From: Lucifuga dentata
Taxonomy: Eukaryota; Chordata; Actinopteri; Ophidiiformes; Bythitidae
Assembly (NCBI GenBank): GCA_014773175.1
Contig: VXCM01000479.1
Span: 248,001-312,000, forward strand
Direction: 5' to 3'
DNA: 64,000 bases
Shown here: one piece after another, positions 38,863 to 50,252 of the stretch
How positions within the stretch are numbered: the first letter of the stretch is position 1
How the letters are laid out: every line of letters begins with the position of its first letter
The notes under the pieces: model-generated
The model's database searches: none
Told to the model about the DNA's origin: nothing
The model's input: only the letters and a program-made list of their open reading frames with translations
Made by a program: the position numbers and the translations under genes

Positions 38863-41847
38863 GTGAGATGTGGAAAACCCACTTAACCATAAATCACACC
38901 ACTCCACTTGTTTTTCAGTTTTAAGGGGAAGGATCTGATTTAATCAGAATTCATTTTACACTTGAGTTCCCTCTGGTCTGACTCACTCCCTCTTTCTCCT
39001 CGCTTGCTGTCTGATTGTGCTGAAAGAGAACTCCATGAAGGACAGTGTCCCAAGCTTCGCTGTATGCTCTCTGTTTGTCATGCATGTTTAGCAGCAGGTC
39101 TAACTTTTCACACATGAGCATATACACCCACATACACACTTATCAGTCCTGTCAAAGCCTTTGTTATGGCAGTGAAACAACCTTCAAAACTTTTTCTTCC
39201 TCGAAATCAAACTGCTGAGCGGAGTGAGAAAATGACGATACAGCTTGAGGTCTGCTAGTGTAACAATCCACCAAATCAACTGGGAAGCTTACAAACCACT
39301 GACCTACTGTAACTACAAGACTGGAGGAGTCAGTAGTCCTCCCACAATGCAAGTGAAGCCTCAGTCTGACTCATCTTGAAAATGGGAAAGGAAAAAAAAA
39401 AGTGATTTAAATAAAGAAAATAAACCAGTAGCACATCCATGTATATACACTCATGGAAAAGACAACCATCACACCAGTTGTGGCCTTGTTAGTCAGTTTG
39501 CAGGTATTGCTGTATTGGGGGATAATAAATGAAGCTGTGTGAAGTTTTAATTACACTTCTATTGTAGATGGAGTGATATGTATATTAGGTACACATGCAT
39601 AATAAAGCAATTCAATACACAGGGTCACAGGGGTGTTGATTCAGTTCTGTGGTAATTTTTTAGGCTGTTAGTTAGCAGTATTATTGTTGACTGCACTGTT
39701 TCTAATATTTTGTCCACCCACTACACATTTACATATGAGAGTGACAGAAAAGAATGTAAAGACTGTAATTAGAACAGAAGAGTGAAGAGTATGGTGCGTT
39801 GGAGGTGATTTGTGGCACTAAAACACATCTAAGCATGTGACGTGGTTTGGTAGGTGGCCCTTTCTCAATCATAATCACACCACCACCCCCACTGTTTGTG
39901 TGTGTTTTGGCCGAGTTTCAAATATTTCAAGTAGGTGTCAGTATTTGTGCTATCATATGCTGACGCCACTATGTTATCATTTCAGTAACATGAAAAGCTA
40001 CAGTATAATGCTTAATGTCCTTACATCTCTTCACTGTTTCTTGTATATTACTTTGAATATTTGTGTTTCAGCTAAATATCAACTTACCTTGGTAAAATTT
40101 GGTGCATTTTTATTCCAGCTTTTGTATCTTATTCTTATTCGTGTTTTTGACACCACAAGCAGCACCATCAGCATGCGCTGATGTGTGCCTGCATCTCAGA
40201 ATTTATCAGCCAAAAGTTCTCTTCAGTTAGGAACTACACAGAAAAAATAATAATGCTGACTTTGTTGTTGTTTTATTTTTCACTTTAAACGACCTCAGCC
40301 TGTTAAACAAGTTTAGCTTGTTAAGTTTTCTTCGTAATGAGTTCAGACGTAGCAGGGACATAGTGCTTTTTTCTGTGTCACTTTGTTTTAATGCTCTAAG
40401 TGACTGGGCAGCTTCCTAATGAATCGCTGCCTCGTGTCCTCAGCTCATGCACTCAGCTTTTTCTACTGATTCATTCCTCCAGCTGTCATGTTGGAAAGGG
40501 ATCCAGCCCCAAACCTGCCACCTTCGTCTTTTGATGCATCTCTTCTCTAACTGATAACAGCGTTACCATTATCCCTGATGTTGTCAGCACAATCTCATTT
40601 TTTAAAAGGAAGATCTTAGTGTGACTTTGAAAAGCCATTCTGAGGAGTTTTAGAAGTATTGCTGGAGCAAATATCAAAGGATTTGTTCATTTTTCAAACA
40701 AATGCATTTTAAAATAACTCTTGACAAAAGTGTTTAACACTAGAAATCACAAGTGGCCTTTGACATTAGTTTTAAGTTTCAAGATTGAAATATGATGTTT
40801 TCTTTTTTTTTCCCTTTTTTTTTCCCCCCCCCGATCAACTTTACGCTAGCATTGATACATTTTAAAAATCACTTTAGAGTTTGAGGTAAATACCCACCAC
40901 CATTATCAAGTACTTACTATGTTGCATTTTTCCTGCAAATTATAGTGGAAAGTGGATCATCAGACTTCTTGAGTATTTAATAATTGACTGAATGATGATG
41001 CTGTTGTGTTTTTAATAGTATCTACTGACTGGTTTGTCAGTGGGGTAGAGATATACTGAAAAAAACAAAACAAAACCAAAACATACAGTAAGCCTACCGC
41101 TATATTGAACTGCAAATGAATATATTGAATTGAATATTCAAGGACCGCAATGGAAATACCTCTTGAACTTTGTTGTGCCTATCCTTGACATCTGAGATGT
41201 GTTTATTGTTCTGTTTCATAATGACAAATAAACTAAATTAATACATTGAAATTCTATTGTCAGTCCAACAGCTGAGATAGTTTTCCAGCTTAACTCCTCC
41301 TTCAGACCATCTTGAGGAGTTTGGCCTTCCTACGTTGGGCATTTTTGTTTGGTCTGCACTTGTTGCATATGATTGGGTAGTTTTCTGTTCAGGGACTGAT
41401 GTTCAGGTTGGACAGTTTTCTGTCTTAGAATGTTGCTGGGTTTGAAAAGCTACATGGACATGGTGTTAGTTTAAAATCCTCCTAAATTTCTCAGATAATC
41501 CAGCCACATATGGGATGACTGTGTTTTTCTGCCTGTTCTGCTTCTCCTGTTGTTGTCTTCAGCATTTGTTGTATTTGTTTCTGTTTTTGTTCTCAAATTA
41601 TGTTTATATTCCTGAAAAAAAAGTTAAATTTTGCCAGTCAAAATTGAGTTGAGGATGATTGGTAGCACAGTCAGGTATTTCATCTTGCTGTGTGTTAGCC
41701 TCTGGAGTGCATACTGTGTTTTGAACTCAGGGAAACCCTGAGGAAATGTTGATTACACCTAGAAAATATGATTGCTAGCACACTATTAATATTCATGCTC
41801 TTTGAAGCCATTTTAATCTTGGTGTTTGTTTGCTCCTGATGAAAAAG
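38863..41847. other. Intron 25
   Basis: 3.0 kb with no feature recognised beyond T-, C- and A-runs (for example 40800-40832 and 39391-39401). Confidence 0.75.
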
Positions 41848-41964
41848 ATGAAAAGACCTGCGGACCCCATGAATTCCGCTGCGAGAATAACAACTGCATC
41901 CCAGACCACTGGAAATGTGACAGCCAGAATGACTGTGGAGACAACTCAGATGAGCAGAACTGCC
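41848..41964 (+). CDS. lrp1b: lrp1b exon W26, LA repeat 5
   Basis: One LA repeat, [18 protein letters not shown] then [16 protein letters not shown], nearly the same as LRP1B. The acceptor is GAAAAAG, which is purine-rich next to the AG; the AG 8 bases further on breaks the frame, so 41848 is chosen by phase (G plus AT gives Asp). Donor GTGAGT. Confidence 0.92.
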
Positions 41965-42966
41965 GTGAGTACATGACTCCTACGCTTTCTGCCAACGTAG
42001 TTTGTTCATTTATATACACACTTGACATCCTACATGAGGATTTGGATCGTCTTGAAGACACCTGACTGTTCCCCACAAACCACCACCACATCGCTAACAC
42101 ACACTTGTGTCTGTACACCACGGCTAAAACTTCCCGCTATCAAGACAACCAAGCTCAATTCAGGCTCAGGCTCTGGAACTTCTAACATCTCTTCTTTATA
42201 ATTCATCAAGGCCACATTCCCGTCTTTTTAGAAGAAATCTGTTTTATTTACTCATGAAATGGCACATATGTTTGCGTTAAACTCTTGCAACGTGCATTTA
42301 TGTGGGTGGAATTGTATGCTTGTTCGTGATAAGGCTAGGAGCATACAGTGTGTTTTCGCTGAGTATGCATCATTTGATTTATTAGATGCTTACTCCCCAT
42401 AGTTATTAATGTCACTTAAAATGCAAATAAAGGCCATTCAAGTGTTGGATGGTGAAGAATTAAGCAGGTGGACCAGCAGACAGTGTAGAGGCTGCAAATC
42501 AGATTTTGCTGCAATGCCTGCTGGGAGTCTTCATTGCAGCACAGCTCATAACACACACCCCGACATAGCTAACAGTCCATGATAACAAGAGGAGGATGGA
42601 GGCAGTGGATCTGATGCAGCTGTTTAGATTTGCCCTAATATCGTCCTTAGGGACACAGATTTGCACTAAATGGGTGTCATGGCAGTTGCCAGTTTTTTGG
42701 CTTTAGGGAGTACGTTGTTTCCTCCGTTGAGAGAGAATCAATGAATGCATTTACATATTTAGCAGCCTTTGCCAGCCTTCTCCACTTCTATTACAAAATA
42801 GCTGTAATTAGCTAACACATTGCTATTGCCAATGTATTATCATGAGTCTAAATACAGAACTTTTGGCTAGTAACTGCATCTGGGGATTTCAGTTTGTTGT
42901 GTGTATATTGCTGGAAAAAGAATCAGTTTGGCATAATTTTATATCTTTTATGTTTTCTCTACTCAG
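41965..42966. other. Intron 26
   Basis: 1.0 kb, nothing recognised. Confidence 0.75.
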
Positions 42967-43073
42967 AGCCAGTCACCTGTAACCACAAGGACTTCACCTG
43001 TGATAATGGAGACTGCATCTCCTCTCGATTCCGCTGTGATGGAGACTATGACTGCTTGGATAATTCAGATGAG
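42967..43073 (+). CDS. lrp1b: lrp1b exon W27, LA repeat 6, followed by a GC donor
   Basis: Acceptor CTACTCAG. The repeat reads [19 protein letters not shown] then [13 protein letters not shown] and stops just before its last Cys, which W28 supplies (RGC). The coding end is set by phase 0 of W28 and leaves the donor as GAG/GCCAGT, a GC instead of GT. The nearby GT at 43078 would add 4 bases and break the frame; reading on gives Ala-Ser-Val and then TAA. Confidence 0.88.
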
Positions 43074-43079
43074 GCCAGT
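43074..43079 (+). promoter_or_regulatory. lrp1b: Non-canonical GC splice donor
   Basis: The intron after W27 begins GCCAGT instead of GTxAGT. The equivalent junction after W29 has GAG/GTCAGT, so this site differs from it by one T-to-C change at the second intron base. The acceptor at 45061-45062 is a normal AG. GC-AG introns are a known minor class; a base error in the assembly would look the same. Confidence 0.75.
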
Positions 43080-43386
43080 GTTTAATAAATCCAGATACTT
43101 TCAAAGCAAAAAGGAAAGTAGACGTGCTAATGTGCTAATGAGGCTCAGGTATTGACAAGACGCTATGAAAGCACAACAAAACATTGCAAATTTCTAAATA
43201 CCTTTGAGAAAAATCTATTTTAAGAGCAACTTGCAGACAAAATTTCTGAATGAAAAAAATACTTTTTTATATTCTGTAATTAGGACTGTAGCTGATCTCC
43301 TGACAGTGTTATTAGTCAGATCTGCCAAAACCACAATGAGGACGTGATGCGATAGCACTAGAGCAAGCTTCATTTAGCATAAAGAG

Positions 43387-43415
43387 TGTGTGTGTGTATG
43401 TGTGTGTGTGTATGT
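43387..43415. repeat. (GT)n microsatellite
   Basis: GT repeats interrupted by TATG. Confidence 0.85.
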
Positions 43416-43539
43416 TTTTCTGACTGCTAGTAATGATACGTGACTTACAAAACATTACTGCAATGCAGCCAAAGTACAGATGAGAAATTCAGACTGGAAA
43501 TAGAAATTAAGTTGGACAAATATATTGCTACATGCATAA

Positions 43540-43600
43540 GTTTACCTCAGCCAAGGCTGAACAAGCCTAGACAAAAATTGTTTTGCTCAAATAATATATA
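43540..43600 (-). repeat. Unidentified interspersed repeat, copy 4
   Basis: Complement reads TTTGTCTAGGCTTGTTCAGC, the same core as at 4931-4990. Confidence 0.6.
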
Positions 43601-45062
43601 CTAACAAGAAAGAAACTGCTCTCATAGTAAAAAAAAAAATAAATTAATTGCATTATTTGTAATCAAATTATTGGGATGAACCAATTTATACCTATTCATA
43701 GCCTGCTGTGGGATAAATAATCTAATTTTTTTTAAACTGAGATTGATATATTATTTTTTAAAGAAACTGAAAAAAAAGGACGAATATGCTACGTTAAGAA
43801 TCATTTTAAAAATGTCCAGATTCCCCCCCACACCCCCACCCCCCAACTGTATAGCTGGATCTTTAACAGGTTCCTGCCTGGGCCATGCCCCACCCTTCCA
43901 ACAAAAAATAAAATAAAAACAGACAGACACACAAAACTTCTAGGTATAATTTTGTGTGCTTATCCAGCTTGAATGTGGTCTTGTCTAGCATTGTACAGGG
44001 TAAAAAGGTTTTTGCAGGATTCATGGGGGGGAAAAAAAATGCTCCATCAGTAGTAACGATTCACTGTATAATGCATAATTCAAGGACAATGGCTTGTTAA
44101 TATGATTCATTATTCTTGCTAATTTATTACTCTGCTAAATATTCGCAGACCAATTTTATATCTAATCCATCCCCATGTGTAACAATGCAACCCTAATTAA
44201 CCCTTTATTATGTGTCTCCCCAGTGCCGGCTTTCCAGGTCAGCACAGTCAGATAGTTTCAGGAAAACAAATTTCCATTCAGTCACCATTACATTCCAAAG
44301 TGGTTATTAACTATAGTTATTTACAGTGGTCACCATTGACTATTATTCTTATTAAACAGTTTTGAAAGGCCATTATTATCGTTTTGAGAATTGGAAGAGA
44401 GTATCGTAATGAGTTTCATTCATATCGTGGATTTTAATAGAAATAGCTTGATACCTTAAATACAGCAAACAGATTACCCTTCTCCTAGTCTTCTATTCCA
44501 AATAACAGCAATATTGATTTAAAAAAAATATATAAATAAAGCAACTCTAATCAGCTTTCAAAGAGTAGAAAGTGTAAATACTTATCACTTTCAAGCATTG
44601 AAATCCCAAGACACTGTATAATGAATTTTGCCTTTGATTTTTGGCAAGAAAAAGTTAGTAAAACCTTTAGAAGTACCAGAAAAGGAATGGTCTTAAATTT
44701 CTCCTCACTGCAGCAATAACCTCTAATCATACCACCAGGTATAAATATAAGATTCACTTACTTTTCCCAGTCTGACTGCGTTCAACAAAGACATGGAAAG
44801 TTCAGTCTTTGGTATTTATTAGTGTCTATTATTGTGACTTTGATGAAGATCAGATGAATAATTAATGCAGAAATCCAGGTAATTTTAAAGGATTCACAAA
44901 CATTATATTTGATATCAGTTATGTGATTAGTTTCACTTTAGCATAATTTTTGAAACCTGCGTTTGAGTCTTATACCAGTAGCATTGCACTGTATAATAAA
45001 GTTAATAAGCTCAAGATCTTTGCCATATATTTACTTTATGTTCTTTCTCTCTATGTTTTCAG

Positions 45063-45195
45063 AGAGGTTGTGAGGCACGTTGTGCAGATGACCAGTTTCG
45101 CTGTCTCAACAACCTCTGCATCTCGCAGAAGTGGCTATGTGATGGCCAGGAAGACTGTAAGATGGGGGAAGATGAGAAAAACTGCCAGGGAACAG
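45063..45195 (+). CDS. lrp1b: lrp1b exon W28, LA repeat 7
   Basis: Acceptor GTTTTCAG, donor GTGCAA. RGC closes the previous repeat, then [17 protein letters not shown] and [16 protein letters not shown] form a full repeat (EDE variant box). QGT follows. The donor is only moderate but fits the frame of W29. Confidence 0.93.
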
Positions 45196-45880
45196 GTGCA
45201 AGGAACTTTAAAAGAAAGAACCACAGCTGGTGCATAGAACCCTGCCAGTTTGTAAACCTTGTATTCTCAGCAATATTTCTTTTTCTGAACAGAGGTGTTC
45301 ATGGGATTCAAGAATTTTCCCTACTGCTAAATAGGAAGAAACTTTTATTTTAATATCTGGGAGAAGCACTGCATGTAATTGATTGTAAGATTTGGTTTTC
45401 CCATGGGCTAGGTTCATTGCTGTCCTAAACAGGTAATGGTTTTAAAGCCCCATTTGTGACAAATACCCTTATCAAGAATGTAAAACTAATTACACAAGCA
45501 TACATCCTCTTATTTTTATTTATTTATTTATTTATTTTTACACTAGCCTAATTTTGCTACCTTATTATTTTACAAGAATTAGTTGATTTGTTGTGGTATA
45601 GATAGACATGGTCTCTGTTCCTCTGTCTGATTTGCTCTGTATGTCACTGCTCTTTCCTTCTGACCTGTGGGAAGTTCAGAAACTTTTCCAACAATGCCCA
45701 AGACCCACGCTTTCGTGCAAGATTTAGTGGTTAAAAATTTGCATTCATTCACAAAACAGAAAAAGGAAAAGGTCATGCCTGATTGACTCCTGAGTAAGGA
45801 AGGGTAGGGTTTGGTTCTGGCTTTATGCTTTGCTTGTGAGTTTATTCCCAGCCAGGCTGATTTTGTATGCACTTCTTCAG
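45196..45880. other. Intron 28
   Basis: 0.7 kb with a TTTA microsatellite at 45511-45540. Nothing else. Confidence 0.8.
45511..45540. repeat. (TTTA)n microsatellite
   Basis: About six TTTA units. Confidence 0.85.
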
Positions 45881-45987
45881 TGGTCGCTTCTTGTTCCTTG
45901 AACGAGTACGTGTGTGCCAGTGGGGGGTGTGTTTCAGCCAGCCTGAGGTGTGACGGACATGAGAACTGCCTGGATGGCTCAGATGAG
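45881..45987 (+). CDS. lrp1b: lrp1b exon W29, extra LRP1B-type LA repeat 8
   Basis: Acceptor TTCTTCAG, donor GTCAGT. The repeat reads [19 protein letters not shown] then [13 protein letters not shown], its last Cys coming from W30. It matches the repeat I recall in human LRP1B (SREYICASDGCISASLKC). LRP1B is reported to have one more LA repeat than LRP1 in this cluster, so this exon supports the paralogue assignment. Confidence 0.94.
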
Positions 45988-46140
45988 GTCAGTTACAGAA
46001 CTTTTAATGCATTTTTTTCAGCGCTTTCATTTGCAGCTTGAAAAAATTAAATCCGCAGGTTAAAACATGAATCATTCAGTGTTTTGCTTTTCCTTTTATT
46101 ATGTGACAGCATTGCTAAAAAATACTATCTATCCTAATAG

Positions 46141-46273
46141 CTTGGCTGTGTGAAAGAGTGCAGAGAGGATGAGTTTCTATGTCTGAATCGTGCTCACTGC
46201 ATCCCTCGGCGCTGGCGCTGTGATGACATGTTTGACTGCATGGACCACAGCGATGAAGAAAACTGCAGCCAGG
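46141..46273 (+). CDS. lrp1b: lrp1b exon W30, LA repeat 9
   Basis: Acceptor CCTAATAG, donor GTAAGA. LGC closes repeat 8. Then [19 protein letters not shown] and [16 protein letters not shown] give a full repeat. The upstream intron is only 153 bp. Phase 0 in, phase 1 out. Confidence 0.94.
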
Positions 46274-46715
46274 GTAAGAGCAGATGTGACCCTTTTCTAT
46301 TACAATTCATGTGACAGTTAATACCTATTGTTATAGATTTGCTTTGGTCTCAGAGTAAAAATTTTTCTCAAATGATGTCTCAAAACTTCACTCTGCAATT
46401 GTTATTTTTATGAAATTAATATATCATGTAAAACCATTTAATTTAAAAGGGTGGAGACAGAATATCAGAGGACAATATGTGACAGGGAACAAAGAAGTTG
46501 GAAACTTGTTTGAAGAAACTGGCAGGTGGCTGTTGATCATCGGCAGCCATTTTGTGTGGAAATGGCTGGATCATTCTATTCAATTGTCTCTTAATTGTAA
46601 TACTGCCATGTACATTTTTGTTTGATATTTTCCTCAACTCTTCCTGCCAGAGTTAATTGTCCTTTAAGTTTAGATGAAAGCGTGAGGAGACTACCTCTGA
46701 TGTCTGTAATTGTAG

Positions 46716-46838
46716 GTGCTTTCTTCTGTCGAGCTGATGAATTCATTTGCAACAACACTTTATGCAAACTCCACACATGGGTGTGTGATGGCAGGGACGA
46801 CTGTGGAGATAACTCAGATGAAGATGCTGACATGTGTG
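46716..46838 (+). CDS. lrp1b: lrp1b exon W31, LA repeat 10
   Basis: Acceptor AATTGTAG, donor GTGGGT. The repeat reads [19 protein letters not shown] then [36 protein letters not shown] is strongly LRP1B-like. An NNT sequon is present. Confidence 0.95.
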
Positions 46839-47047
46839 GTGGGTCAAAATTATCACTCACAGTGCTTTTCTTTGAAGCCAGTCGTATATTTTATAAGCCA
46901 CTACTTTTCCATTTCCCCAGAGGGCTTGCTGCATGTCTTTGTCTTTTCGTGCAAGTTTTTTTTTTTTTTTTTTTTTTGCAGTTGTTTTTTGGAAGTAACA
47001 TTTGTTGACATCTTTTCTGACAGTAGAAATGTTTTTCCCATCTCTAG

Positions 47048-47170
47048 CCAAACTTCCCTGCCCTCCTACAAGGCCATTCCGCTGCAGAAATGATCATGTT
47101 TGTCTGCGCACAGACCAAGTGTGCAACAAAGTGAATGACTGTGGTGACAACTCAGATGAAGAGGAGTGTG
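47048..47170 (+). CDS. lrp1b: lrp1b exon W32, LA repeat 11
   Basis: Acceptor ATCTCTAG, donor GTGAGT. The repeat reads [19 protein letters not shown] then [16 protein letters not shown]. The long first loop with TRPFRC is typical of this position. The upstream intron is 209 bp and contains a poly-T run. Confidence 0.95.
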
Positions 47171-47836
47171 GTGAGTATACAATACCATTGGATATTAATG
47201 CTTCAAACTATTTTTCCCTATGGAAATGCCATTGAAATTAAAGGACACATTGGCAGTTTTGCATGTTTTAGCCCATTAAATACTACCTGCATACACATTA
47301 CATCATTACCATCTCCAAAAGCATACTAGAGCAGTACATTTTAGAATTGTTTTTCCTACCTTCTAGCAAGCCTTGGGCTTGAATTTGCTAAAAGCTTCTA
47401 GGAGCAGCTTTAATGGGCTTTTCATTATTTAGTTTTTTTTAATCTTCAGCACTGTTACAAAATATTCAATGTGATGCTGTAAGAATCCCTTTCCCCGACT
47501 TTGCTCAGCACCCTCTACAGCTTCAACAGCCTTTACATAGAGCTGATGTTTTCACATGCTGAAAGCATCAACTGTATGTAAAAACAAAGACTTTGTATGA
47601 CATCGTATGAAAACATTGACTGAACTCTCCATAACCGATAAACTGAATTTGATGTTCAAAATTGTGGAGTCCCACTTTAATTATCACACTCACTATACAG
47701 GAAGGCTCAAAATAATAGTCGGTGTCAAAAAAAATAATGAAAGTGGCATAATGTGTTATCTTAACAGCGTTAGTTTAGAGTGGTGTCTTACGAGTTCCCT
47801 TGCTGCCTTTTTAACCGGCTGTGTGTTGTGAAGCAG
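47171..47836. other. Intron 32
   Basis: 0.67 kb; the first part is a truncated family A element (47238-47400). No other feature. Confidence 0.75.
47238..47400 (+). mobile_element. Truncated MITE family A copy (left end)
   Basis: Starts at TTAA (47238-47241) then AGGACACATTGGCAG and TTTTGCATGTTTTAGCC, followed by words shared with the other copies (GCATACTAGAGCAGTACA, GTTTTTCCTACCTT). The right end is lost. Confidence 0.7.
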
Positions 47837-47977
47837 AGGTGGTGGCAGGCAGACCACGGCCCTGTGGGAAGACAGAGTTCACTTGCAGTAACCGACGCTG
47901 CATCCCCATCCAGCTGCAATGCGACCTCTTCAACGACTGCGGGGATGGAGGCTCAGATGAACAAGACTGCAAGGCCT
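47837..47977 (+). CDS. lrp1b: lrp1b exon W33, LA repeat 12 with an extra Gly
   Basis: The acceptor is a tandem AAGCAG: using CAG starts the exon at 47837 (Glu first), using AAG starts it at 47834 and adds one Ala; both keep frame. Donor GTAAGT. The repeat reads [16 protein letters not shown] then [17 protein letters not shown]. The box has two Gly before SDE where family members have one. Confidence 0.92.
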
Positions 47978-48275
47978 GTAAGTACAGCAGGAACCAGGCG
48001 ACTTGAGCAGACAGATCAAAGTTGTGTTCAGGAAAGGTGCAAAGAATTGAATGTCATTGTGATGTTATGAGGAAGCTTGGTAATCTCCACATTTTAGATG
48101 TAATGTTTTGTTTATGGTAATATACTGTGTGTATGCCCATGTTTGAGGTGTACTGTGTAATATACAAAAGAAGACAACGTCCTCTTGGCTTCTCCACATC
48201 AAAAGAAAAGCACAGCAGGGCATCTAAGATACAAAGGAATGGGTGTTGTAATCACAGTCCTGTCTTTAATTGTAG

Positions 48276-48410
48276 TTTCCAGCAGTGATGTATGTGGAAA
48301 GAAAGTAAATCCATGTGGAGAAGATACAGTTTGCAACCAAACAAATGCTAATGCTGTTTGCCAGTGCAAATCTGGCTTCAAGAGGAACCTGAAGATTGGC
48401 CAGTGTGAAG
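48276..48410 (+). CDS. lrp1b: lrp1b exon W34, EGF-like module
   Basis: Acceptor ATTGTAG, donor GTACAG. The module reads VCGKKVNPCGEDTVCNQT then CQCKSGFKRNLKIGQC, an EGF after the LA cluster. An NQT sequon is present. VNPCGxDxxCNQ matches human LRP1B as recalled. Confidence 0.94.
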
Positions 48411-49528
48411 GTACAGTATGAGCCATTTCTTCTTTATCCTATTATAACAATTAATGGTCCAATGATTACTTCTTAATTTCACCACCTTAATGTTCAAGGC
48501 AGCCTTTTAAGAGTCTGTTTTGGATCAGCTCCAAAACAGACCCATGGAAAACCTACATGAAACCAATGTATATTAATTTTCAAAGACTTCAAAATGCAGT
48601 CCATAGCAACTCTGGCAGAAACATGATGCACCACCTATTTGCATCTCCATTTTCCTTGAACGTCAGTTCATGCTGTCCATCTTACCTCACAAAGCACATT
48701 TTCTTCTCCTTCTGATGCACCATGTGATCACAGCTGACAGCCGGTCTGCTCGGATTAACCACACATAGTGGTTGACTTTTTTTAAGTGTGATGAGAGCAG
48801 CAACAAGGGTCAGCAATTTTCTGAGGCACAGGATTCTGAGACAGACAAAGACAGGATGAGTTTGATAATCTATTAATATGAAAAATATATAGACCTCGAT
48901 CTCTAAAATAAAAAGATTTTCTATTAAATTCCTTCAATTTCAATAAACAAAGCCGAATTATTTGAACAATATATCTGTAATGCCTGTGGTTTTATTGAGG
49001 GTTCAGTAGGGACCTATAAAACATTGGATGCCTGCAGAAATACTATCAACACAACACAAATGCAATACAATTATTTTACAAACATTTTTATTCATAAAAT
49101 TATAGATGAAGCAGTTTTTCATGGAGTTATTTAGTCTTAAGAGATGATAGCTATAATTATTTTGCTAGCCCTCTAACCTAGTTCTTATTTCTCAGTTAAT
49201 GGCTTTTTGTTTGGTAGTCATTGCTTTTCTCTGCAAAGAGAAAATTTGATTTACTAAGAAAATACAATTTCCTCTTAATAATGGGTCAAGGTTGTTACAT
49301 ATCAAGGCAGTAAAATAAGTGTTTTTTCTTTAACATGTAAACAATGTACCATGCCGTGATTATACTACATTTGGTCTCAGTCAAGTGTTTTATACTGGAG
49401 TGTATTTGTTACTCATTACATCTTGCATGTGTATGAAATCAGAAGTTTCATTTATGTCAGTGATATCTTGAACTCTTTTCAGTTTTTACAGTCACAGTAA
49501 TAAATGAACTGCTTCTCTTGTCTTTCAG
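48411..49528. other. Intron 34
   Basis: 1.1 kb, A+T-rich, nothing recognised. Confidence 0.75.
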
Positions 49529-49648
49529 AAATAAATGAGTGTCTGCAGTTTGACACTTGCCCTCATTATTGCACAAACATTAAAGGATCTTTTAAGTGCA
49601 CTTGTGATCGAAATTATAAGGAGATCAATGGCAACTGTGTAATAAAAG
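49529..49648 (+). CDS. lrp1b: lrp1b exon W35, EGF-like module
   Basis: Acceptor CTTTCAG, donor GTATGG. The module reads EINECLQFDTCPHYCTNIKG, then CTCDRNYKEINGNC. xINEC and the CxNxxGSF.C pattern suggest a calcium-binding EGF. It precedes the third propeller. Confidence 0.95.
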
Positions 49649-50252
49649 GTATGGACCCAAAGTTATGATTACCACATTTCCTAATGTGTACTCTTTGTTA
49701 ATTTTAATTCCTAGAGTAAATATACTTGCTTCATATGATGATGTGATTTCACTCAGTGCATTTACATGCACACCATCTCTGATTTTTGCTTCTACTGCCA
49801 TTAATTTAAAAATACTAAGTCTGACATATACATTTATGAAATTCATGACTCATTGCTTAATTGATTTACAACAGGAAGTCCACCAGATGAGGAAATGAAT
49901 GCGCAAAAAGCGTCCATAGATTGTTATATAATGGCATGTTTACTTGCTTGATTAAATCAGCTTACACTCATGTAATATAGTTCTGTTACTCTGAGTACAC
50001 CAAAGTCTATTTATACTGATTTTTGATCTTTTGGTCTTTACACATATAAAAAAAATCGACTTGCCTCACCTTATTTAGGACTAGAATCAAAGTTTCAATT
50101 GAACATGTAAAAATACTGATTGTTAGGAATACTATGTTAAAGTTTGCTTGTTTATACTGCACTTAAATTGTTTAACTACCTAAATGGATTTTTAATTATC
50201 TTTTTTTATTTTCTCTTTCTTTTTCTTTACATTTTATTAACTCACCAAGCAG
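49649..50252. other. Intron 35
   Basis: 0.6 kb, nothing recognised apart from the T-rich acceptor tract before the tandem AAGCAG. Confidence 0.75.

Larger units (their letters stand above)
43074..45062. other. Intron 27 (GC-AG)
   Basis: 2.0 kb. It starts with the GC donor. It contains a GT microsatellite (43387-43415), an inverted dispersed-repeat copy (43540-43600) and a C-rich tract (43824-43846). Confidence 0.75.

Noticed and set aside
41840..41848. Exon W26 starting further upstream
   Set aside because: No other AG gives the needed phase; the AG at 41847 yields Asp-Glu-Lys-Thr-Cys, as expected.
43074..43085. W27 as a true terminal exon (Ala-Ser-Val-stop)
   Set aside because: The LA repeat would lack its sixth Cys, and W28 supplies it in frame; termination could at most be a minor isoform.
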